DNA of 64,000 nucleotides from Opitutaceae bacterium (GTDB lineage: Bacteria; Verrucomicrobiota; Verrucomicrobiia; Opitutales; Opitutaceae). The DNA is taken from assembly GCA_016711225.1 (NCBI GenBank), contig JADJTK010000007.1, positions 62,001-126,000 on the forward strand, read 5' to 3'. Positions within the stretch are counted from its first letter, which is position 1; each line of letters starts with the position of its first letter. The position numbers were made by a program, and so were the translations under genes. This document shows positions 58,938 to 64,000 of this stretch, one piece after another. A model generated the notes under the pieces. That model saw nothing but the letters and a program-made list of their open reading frames with translations. It searched no databases and was not told the DNA's origin.

Positions 58938-60682
58938 GCGCCCCGGCCCCTGCCTCCCCCCGCGCCGGACCGTCTGCACTCGAATTGGTCGAGGAATCGG
59001 TCCACCTCCTGCGCCGCACCCCGGCGGCAACCTTCGTGATCTACTTTGCTGGCGCTGTACCGTGGGTGGCCGGCGTCCTCTATTTCTGGGCTCGCGCCTC
59101 CTGGTTCGCCCCCGGTGCCGTTGAGCGTGGGCTCGCCGCCCTTGTGCTGGTCGCGCTCTTCACGGGTTTGAAGGTGGCGCAGGCGGAGTTCTGCGCGCAC
59201 CTCTTGGCCGATCGCCTTGGCACGACGCCCCCGCCGCCCTCCTTCGTCCGTCTCCGCCATCTGGCGGCTGCTCAGCTCCGCCTCCATGTCTGGGGCTGGT
59301 TCGCCCTCCCCTTGGCCGGTGCGCTCGCCGCTCCGTTCGGCTGGATCTTCGCCTTCTACCAGAACGCCTCTGTGCTCGGCCTGGCCCCCCCCGGCCGCCC
59401 GCCCCTGCGCCGCGAGGCCTGGGCCCAGGCGGAACTCTGGCCCGCGCAAAACAACCTCGGGCTGCTCCTCATCAAGACGCTGGCGCTCGTCGTGTGGATC
59501 AATGCCGCCGCCGGGATCTACACCGTCCCGTGGCTGGCCAACCGGCTGCTCGGTATCGAGAATCTTTTCGCCATCCGGGGCTTGGCGCTGCTTAACACCA
59601 CTTTTCTCACACTAGTCACCCTGGTCGCGTGGCTCGCCGTCGATCCGCTCATCAAGGCGTTCTACACCCTGCGCGTCTTCCATGGCCGCGCCTGCCGCAC
59701 CGGCGACGACCTTCGCACCGCCCTGGCCACCGCCCGCCGCCCAGTCACCGCAGGTCTACCCCGGCGCGCGGCCACCGCACTCCTGGCACTGCTCGCTCTC
59801 GGCGTCACCGTGCCTTCCCCACGAGCCCAGGCCGCGGACGCCCCGGCAGCAATCGAGCACTCACCCGCACCAGCCGAGCCGCCAGCCGTCGGACTCCCCT
59901 CCACCCTGCCCCCGGCGACTCCACCGGCGGTGGCGCCGCCGGTGCTCGACCAGGCCATCGACCGCGCGCTCGCCGACGGTGATTTCCAATGGGCCCTACG
60001 GCCCTTGCCCGAAGGTGAAGACACCGAGCCACGCAACGCCTTCCAACGTTTCCTGCGCGAATGCATGGACTTCCTCGTCGGGATCGTGCGCGCCATCGGG
60101 AACGCGATCGGTGACTTCTTCAATTGGCTGGAGCGTCTCTTCTCCCGCGGCTCCCGCGACTCCGCCGCGTCCGGTTTTCCTTCGGTCAGCCCCGAACTCG
60201 TTCGCGTGCTCCTTTATCTGGTGACCGGCGCCGTCGGTCTCGGGCTGATCTGGATCGTAGTCCAGCTCTGGCGCCAAGGCCGGCCCACCCGCTCGGCCGC
60301 CGTGCTCGCTGCCTCGGCCGTAGCCGCCGCGCCCGACCTGCGTGACGAGACCGTCCAGGCCGCCCAGTTGCCCTGCGACGGCTGGCTCGCCCTCGCCCAC
60401 GAACAGATCGCCGCGGGCCGCTGGCGCCTCGCCTTGCGTGCCCTCTATCTGGCGACCCTTGCCCTGCGCGCCTCCGAGGGTCTGCTCGTGCTGGCCCGCT
60501 CCAAGACCAATCTAGACTATGAGCGTGAACTGGCCCGCCGCGCGCTGGCGCGCCGCGACCTGGTCGAGCATTTCCGCCGCCGCCGCCGCTCGTTCGAGGA
60601 TGTCTGGTACGGCGAGGCCGCCGCCACCGAACCGGAGGTCCGCGCCTGGCTCGCCGAGTTCGAGCCGCCCGCCACGCCATGA
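58934..60682 (+). CDS. Multi-pass membrane protein with C-terminal DUF4129-like domain
   Basis: The 582-residue protein has an N-terminal membrane domain of five to six helices (for example FVIYFAGAVPWVAGVLYFWA). A Pro/Ala-rich periplasmic linker follows at about residues 300-345. A single helix (LLYLVTGAVGLGLIWIVVQLW) then leads to a cytoplasmic DUF4129-like domain (GRWRLALRALYLATLALRAS, KTNLDYERELARR, FEDVWYGE). DUF4129 proteins accompany DUF4350, MoxR and DUF58 genes in many phyla, exactly the order seen here. It overlaps the next gene by four bases (ATGA). Confidence 0.85.
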   Translation: MSAPAPASPRAGPSALELVEESVHLLRRTPAATFVIYFAGAVPWVAGVLYFWARASWFAPGAVERGLAALVLVALFTGLKVAQAEFCAHLLADRLGTTPPPPSFVRLRHLAAAQLRLHVWGWFALPLAGALAAPFGWIFAFYQNASVLGLAPPGRPPLRREAWAQAELWPAQNNLGLLLIKTLALVVWINAAAGIYTVPWLANRLLGIENLFAIRGLALLNTTFLTLVTLVAWLAVDPLIKAFYTLRVFHGRACRTGDDLRTALATARRPVTAGLPRRAATALLALLALGVTVPSPRAQAADAPAAIEHSPAPAEPPAVGLPSTLPPATPPAVAPPVLDQAIDRALADGDFQWALRPLPEGEDTEPRNAFQRFLRECMDFLVGIVRAIGNAIGDFFNWLERLFSRGSRDSAASGFPSVSPELVRVLLYLVTGAVGLGLIWIVVQLWRQGRPTRSAAVLAASAVAAAPDLRDETVQAAQLPCDGWLALAHEQIAAGRWRLALRALYLATLALRASEGLLVLARSKTNLDYERELARRALARRDLVEHFRRRRRSFEDVWYGEAAATEPEVRAWLAEFEPPATP

Positions 60683-61995
60683 GCTCCCGCCGCAGCATCC
60701 TCGCCCTCTTCGCGCTCGCCGCGTTGCTCGTGATCGGCCTCGGCCACGTCTTCCAGCGCCGCGTGGCCCGCGATCTCTACCCGGTGTATTCTTCGTTCCG
60801 TGCCGACCCGCTCGGCACCCGTGCCCTGCACGACGCGCTCGCCGCTGTCCCCGAGCTGTCCGTCGAACGCTCCCTCGTCCCCCTTGCGCAACTGTCCACC
60901 CGGCCCGGGGTCACGCTATTCTTGCTCGGCGTCCAACGATTCGACCTTACCGACGTGCCCGAGGCCGACTTCACGGCGCTCGACGGCGCTCTGCGCGCCG
61001 GTGCCCGCGTCGTTGTCTGCCTGCAAGGCGTGAACCTCGCGCCAACCACCGAAACCGAGAAAGACGCCGCTGCCCGCGATGAGGTGAAAAAGGCCCGCCA
61101 GGCGCGCGACGAAGCCCGAAAGCTGGCCGCCAAGAAGGCCGACGAAAAGACAGGAGAGGAGCCCGCGGACCCACAGGCCAAGCCGGACACGACTCCCGCC
61201 AAGAAGAACGCCAAGCCCAAGCACCCGCCCGTCGACGCGCCGGCGCATTGGGGATTTTCCATCGCCGAGCAACGCGACCACGACGACGTGCTCACGAGCC
61301 GCCCCGGCGCCCCGGTCCTGCCCGCGGAGTTCACGTGGAGCAGCGACCTCGTGGTGCAACCCGCCAAGGGAACCCTCTGGCGGCCGGTGCTCGAACGAGG
61401 GGGCCAGCCCATCGCCGCCGAACGTACCATCGGACTGGGCACTCTCGTCGTCGTTACCGACTCCTACGCCGTCAGCAACGAGGCCCTGCAGCGCCAGCGC
61501 GCCACGGATTTCCTCTCCTGGCTGGTCGGGCCGCACCCGCGGATCGTCTTCGACGAGAGTCACCTCGGCGTCGTGGACAATCCGGGCATCGCCGCGCTCG
61601 CCCGCCGCTACGGGCTGATGCCGGCCTTCGCGCTGAGCGGGCTGCTCGCGCTGCTTTTCATCTGGCGGCGCGCCGCCGCCTTCGTGCCGCCCCCGCCCGC
61701 CAGCCCGACCACCACGCTCGACTACCGGCCCACCAGCAGCCTCACCGCCCTCCTGCGCCGCGCGTTGCCGGCCGCCCAGCTGCTGCCCACCTGCCTCGCG
61801 GAATGGCGCCGCACCGCCCGCGTCGGTGATCTGGCCAGAGTCGAAGCCGCGTTGGCCGCCCACCGCGATCCGGTGTCAGGGTACAATGCCGCCGTCGCCG
61901 CGTTGCGCCGACGCACAACGCCAACGCCGATCGAAGAAGGCGGAATGCAGAAATCGGAAACGTCAGCCCCCACGCCGCCTATCATTGGTCACTAG
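60679..61995 (+). CDS. DUF4350 domain-containing protein
   Basis: The 438-residue protein has an N-terminal anchor (ILALFALAALLVIGLGHVF). A DUF4350-like extracytoplasmic domain follows with YPVYSSFRADPLGTRALHDA and FLLGVQRFDL, interrupted by a Lys/Ala/Glu-rich coiled-coil insertion (about residues 125-180). The core resumes with GLGTLVVVTDSYAVSNEAL and RIVFDESHLGV. A second helix (FALSGLLALLFIWRRAAAF) and a cytoplasmic tail complete it. It lies between the DUF4129 gene and moxR, as usual. The role is unknown. Confidence 0.88.
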   Translation: MSSRRSILALFALAALLVIGLGHVFQRRVARDLYPVYSSFRADPLGTRALHDALAAVPELSVERSLVPLAQLSTRPGVTLFLLGVQRFDLTDVPEADFTALDGALRAGARVVVCLQGVNLAPTTETEKDAAARDEVKKARQARDEARKLAAKKADEKTGEEPADPQAKPDTTPAKKNAKPKHPPVDAPAHWGFSIAEQRDHDDVLTSRPGAPVLPAEFTWSSDLVVQPAKGTLWRPVLERGGQPIAAERTIGLGTLVVVTDSYAVSNEALQRQRATDFLSWLVGPHPRIVFDESHLGVVDNPGIAALARRYGLMPAFALSGLLALLFIWRRAAAFVPPPPASPTTTLDYRPTSSLTALLRRALPAAQLLPTCLAEWRRTARVGDLARVEAALAAHRDPVSGYNAAVAALRRRTTPTPIEEGGMQKSETSAPTPPIIGH

Positions 61996-62023
61996 CCCTT
62001 TTCCCCACTCCCCCAGCCCCTGT

Positions 62024-62104
62024 CCCTTGTCACTTGTTACTTGGTACTTTGATTCCCCTTTCCGCCCTCTTCATTCGGCCTTCTCCCTTCTGCCATCCCT
62101 TGTC
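62024..62104 (+). repeat. Word-like leaders upstream of moxR
   Basis: A CTTGTCACTTGTTACTTGG tract (62024-62050) is followed by CTCTTCATTCGGCCTTCTCC and CTTCTGCC words (62068-62104) reaching the moxR start. The orientation matches the gene, and no Shine-Dalgarno is present. Confidence 0.72.
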
Positions 62105-63070
62105 ATGCATCCTGCCCTCGACAAACTCGTCACCACCCTCGCCGCCGCCCGCGCCGAAGTGGGCAAAGTCATCATCGGCCAGGAGCGCGCCGTGGAGCTC
62201 GCGCTGGTCACGCTGCTCACCCGCAATCACGCCCTGATCGAGGGGGTGCCCGGCGTCGCCAAGACCCTGCTCGTGCGCACCCTCGCCCACGTGCTCGGCA
62301 CTGCCAGCGGCCGCGTGCAGTTCACCCCCGACCTGATGCCCTCCGACATCACCGGCACCAACGTCTTCAATCTCCAGCGCAACGAGTTCACCCTGATCCG
62401 CGGCCCGGTCTTCACCACCTTCCTGCTCGCCGACGAAATCAACCGCGCCCCGGCCAAAACCCAGTCCGCCCTCCTCCAGGCGATGCAGGAACGTCAAGTA
62501 TCCATCGACCGCGAGACGCACCTGCTCGACCCCAACTTCACCGTCTTCGCCACCCAGAACCCCGCCGACTCCGAAGGCACGTACCCGCTGCCGGAAGCGC
62601 AGAAAGACCGTTTCATGGTGAAGATCGCGATGACGCCGCCCGCCCGCGACGAGGAGTTGCTGCTCGCGAAACGGATGCTCGGCACCGAAGCCCCGGAAGC
62701 CGTGCTCGCCGCCGGAGCGGTGCAAGCGGTGCTCGCCGCCGGTGAGATCGCCGTCCTGCGCGCGGGACTTGACCACCTCACCCTGCGCGAGGAGATCCTC
62801 ACCTACGTGGTCGATCTGGTGCGTGCCACCCGTACCCACGAAAGTGTACTCATCGGCGCCGGGCCGCGTGCCACGCAGGGGCTGCTGCTCGGCGCTCGTG
62901 CCGCCGCCGCGCTCGCGGGCCGCGACTACGTAACGCCCGACGACGTGCGCAATCTCGCCGGAGCGGTCCTTGGTCATCGGCTCGTGCTGCGTCCCGAGTT
63001 CGAGATCGAGGGCCTGACCATCGACGAGGTCCTCGCGCGTATCCTGGAGCAGGTGGCCGTGCCGCGGTAA
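62105..63070 (+). CDS. MoxR family AAA+ ATPase
   Basis: MoxR ATPases act as chaperone-like maturation factors, often with DUF58/VWA partners. The 321-residue protein has KVIIGQERAVELALV, Walker A EGVPGVAKTLLVRTLA, QFTPDLMPSDITGTNVF, Walker B FLLADEINRAPAKTQSALLQ, sensor 1 ATQNPADSEGTYPLPEAQKD, and a sensor 2 arginine region near GAGPRATQGLLLGARA. The ATG at 62105 gives the standard N-terminus. The DUF58 partner gene begins 155 bases downstream. Confidence 0.95.
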   Translation: MHPALDKLVTTLAAARAEVGKVIIGQERAVELALVTLLTRNHALIEGVPGVAKTLLVRTLAHVLGTASGRVQFTPDLMPSDITGTNVFNLQRNEFTLIRGPVFTTFLLADEINRAPAKTQSALLQAMQERQVSIDRETHLLDPNFTVFATQNPADSEGTYPLPEAQKDRFMVKIAMTPPARDEELLLAKRMLGTEAPEAVLAAGAVQAVLAAGEIAVLRAGLDHLTLREEILTYVVDLVRATRTHESVLIGAGPRATQGLLLGARAAAALAGRDYVTPDDVRNLAGAVLGHRLVLRPEFEIEGLTIDEVLARILEQVAVPR

Positions 63071-63171
63071 CCACCGGCTCTTTCTCATACTCATTCTCCC
63101 ACTCCTCCCCCTGCTCCTTTCCGAATAGGTCCGATAGGTCGCATTCGAGAATCTCTGCCTCATCACCCCAG

Positions 63172-63208
63172 CCTTCTGCCTTCTTCATTCTGCATTCTTC
63201 ATTCTGCC
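63172..63208 (+). repeat. Word-like leader (CATTCTGCATTCTTC type) upstream of the DUF58 gene
   Basis: The tract is a near-tandem series of TTCTGCCTTCTTCATTCTGC words. Just upstream, at 63124-63140, lies ATAGGTCCGATAGGTC, and at about 63080-63118 CATACTCATTCTCCCACTCC. All are non-palindromic and oriented toward the next gene. Confidence 0.72.
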
Positions 63209-63225
63209 CTAGGTCCTCCGCCTCT

Positions 63226-64000
63226 GTGTCCTTCCTCCCCTCCAACCGCCTGCTGCTGCTCGTCGCCGCCGTCACCGTCTTAGCGATCGGGGCCGGACCG
63301 TGGCCGGGGTTGGCGCCGGTCTGGCTGGCCGCCCTGCTCGCCGTGGTGCTGGCAGGAGTGCTCGATCTCACCCACAGCCTGCGCCACCACCAACCTCCCG
63401 CCGTTTCCGCCCCTCCGGTTGTGCGCATGGCCAAGGACCGCCCGGCGCACATTCCGCTCACCTTCGAACACGGCCGCCCGTCCGCGCGCCGGCTCCGCTT
63501 CGGGCTCGGGTTGCCCGCCGGCTTCGCCTCCCTGCAAGACGACCTCCAGGTCGACCTGCCCGCCGGCGCACCGCGCGCCCGCATCGACTGGCCCTGTACC
63601 TCGCAGCACCGGGGCCGTTTCGCCGGCTTGGTTGCCTGCACGGAGACAAATTCCCAGCTCGGCCTCTGGCAACTGCGTCGGCGCACCGCGATGACCTGCG
63701 AGTTGCGCGTCTACCCCAACCTGTTCACCTCCCGGCGCGCGTTGGCCGCGCTCTTTCTCAACCGCGGCCAGGCCGGCACGAAGCTCCAGCGCACGATCGG
63801 CCGCGGGCGCGAGTTCGAAAAGCTCCGCGAATACCAGCCCGGCGACGGCTTCGACGAGATCCACTGGAAAGCCACCGCCAAGCGCGGCCGGCCCATCACC
63901 AAAGTGTTCCAGACCGAACGTACGCAGGAGATCCACGTCATCATCGACACCTCGCGGCTGAGCGGCCGGCAATTGCAGCACGAAGGCGTCACCCAGACCG
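63226..64000 (+). CDS. DUF58 domain-containing protein (3' partial)
   Basis: The first 258 residues are present before the window ends. A GTG at 63226 is the likely start. Two N-terminal hydrophobic segments (LLLLVAAVTVLAIGAGPW, VWLAALLAVVLAGVLDL) precede a beta-rich region. The DUF58 core follows: REFEKLREYQPGDGFDEIHW, KATAKRGRPITKVFQ and a VWA-like strand IHVIIDTSRL. DUF58 proteins are the usual substrates or partners of MoxR ATPases, and this one follows moxR directly. The C-terminal part is outside the window. Confidence 0.92.
   Translation, partial: MSFLPSNRLLLLVAAVTVLAIGAGPWPGLAPVWLAALLAVVLAGVLDLTHSLRHHQPPAVSAPPVVRMAKDRPAHIPLTFEHGRPSARRLRFGLGLPAGFASLQDDLQVDLPAGAPRARIDWPCTSQHRGRFAGLVACTETNSQLGLWQLRRRTAMTCELRVYPNLFTSRRALAALFLNRGQAGTKLQRTIGRGREFEKLREYQPGDGFDEIHWKATAKRGRPITKVFQTERTQEIHVIIDTSRLSGRQLQHEGVTQT

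Overview
The window is GC-rich bacterial chromosome of a diderm. Several features point to Verrucomicrobiota, most likely an Opitutaceae-like lineage: an LL-diaminopimelate aminotransferase (dapL), pseudopilins with Ala or Ser before the FTLLE/FTLFE core, a GspG-H-I-J-K-L-M-D-C-E-F order, a MoxR/DUF58/DUF4129/DUF4350 cluster, and very repeat-rich gene junctions. That placement is an inference; no rRNA or tRNA gene was recognised. Many start codons lack an obvious Shine-Dalgarno sequence and follow pyrimidine-rich tracts instead.

Layout. 1-3551 (+): an MCE/Mla-type lipid transport operon (STAS-MlaE permease, MlaF ATPase, MlaD, PqiC-like lipoprotein). 3870-5132 (-): dapL with a damaged 3' end, divergent from gcvP (5421-8345, +). 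8899-11114 (-): two GT4 glycosyltransferases, one LpcC-like. 11370-14908 (+): a secreted GH13 enzyme and a MEMO-AMMECR1 fusion. 15093-19632 (-): two tandem paralogous GT-C/TPR membrane proteins. 19955-23596 (+): a 1213-residue secreted protein (degenerate papain-like fold, kelch repeats, four Ig-like repeats) followed by the clearest terminator. 23881-24453 (-): rsmD. 24845-28959 (+): a second MCE operon led by an aromatic-repeat protein. 29041-32213: a YdeI-like protein, a histidine kinase and a GNAT acetyltransferase. 32825-37531 (+): a 1568-residue Pro/Ala-rich single-pass protein. 37951-39451: a double-ACT protein convergent with pdxA.

39573-51857 (-) is a complete type II secretion operon reading gspG, H, I, J, K, L-like, M-like, D, C-like, E, F. 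52176-56234 (+) holds folD, a response-regulator/histidine-kinase fusion, proC and an isochorismatase-like hydrolase. 56380 to the end (+) is a MoxR cluster: GYF-RDD protein, zinc-finger membrane proteins, DUF4129, DUF4350, MoxR ATPase and a DUF58 protein cut by the window edge.

Two things stand out. First, gene junctions are packed with short imperfect palindromes, often paired head-to-head like REP/REPIN elements, in at least eight sequence families. Four consecutive pseudopilin genes (gspH, I, J, K) each carry such repeats between their translationally coupled start codon and the prepilin cleavage site. Second, several intergenic leaders consist of oriented, near-tandem short words such as CTTGTCACTTGTTACTTGG or ATTCTGCATTCTTC. 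Separately, at least five otherwise conserved genes are broken by a single-base shift, several of them at short homopolymers. This suggests residual sequencing error at least as much as real pseudogenes.
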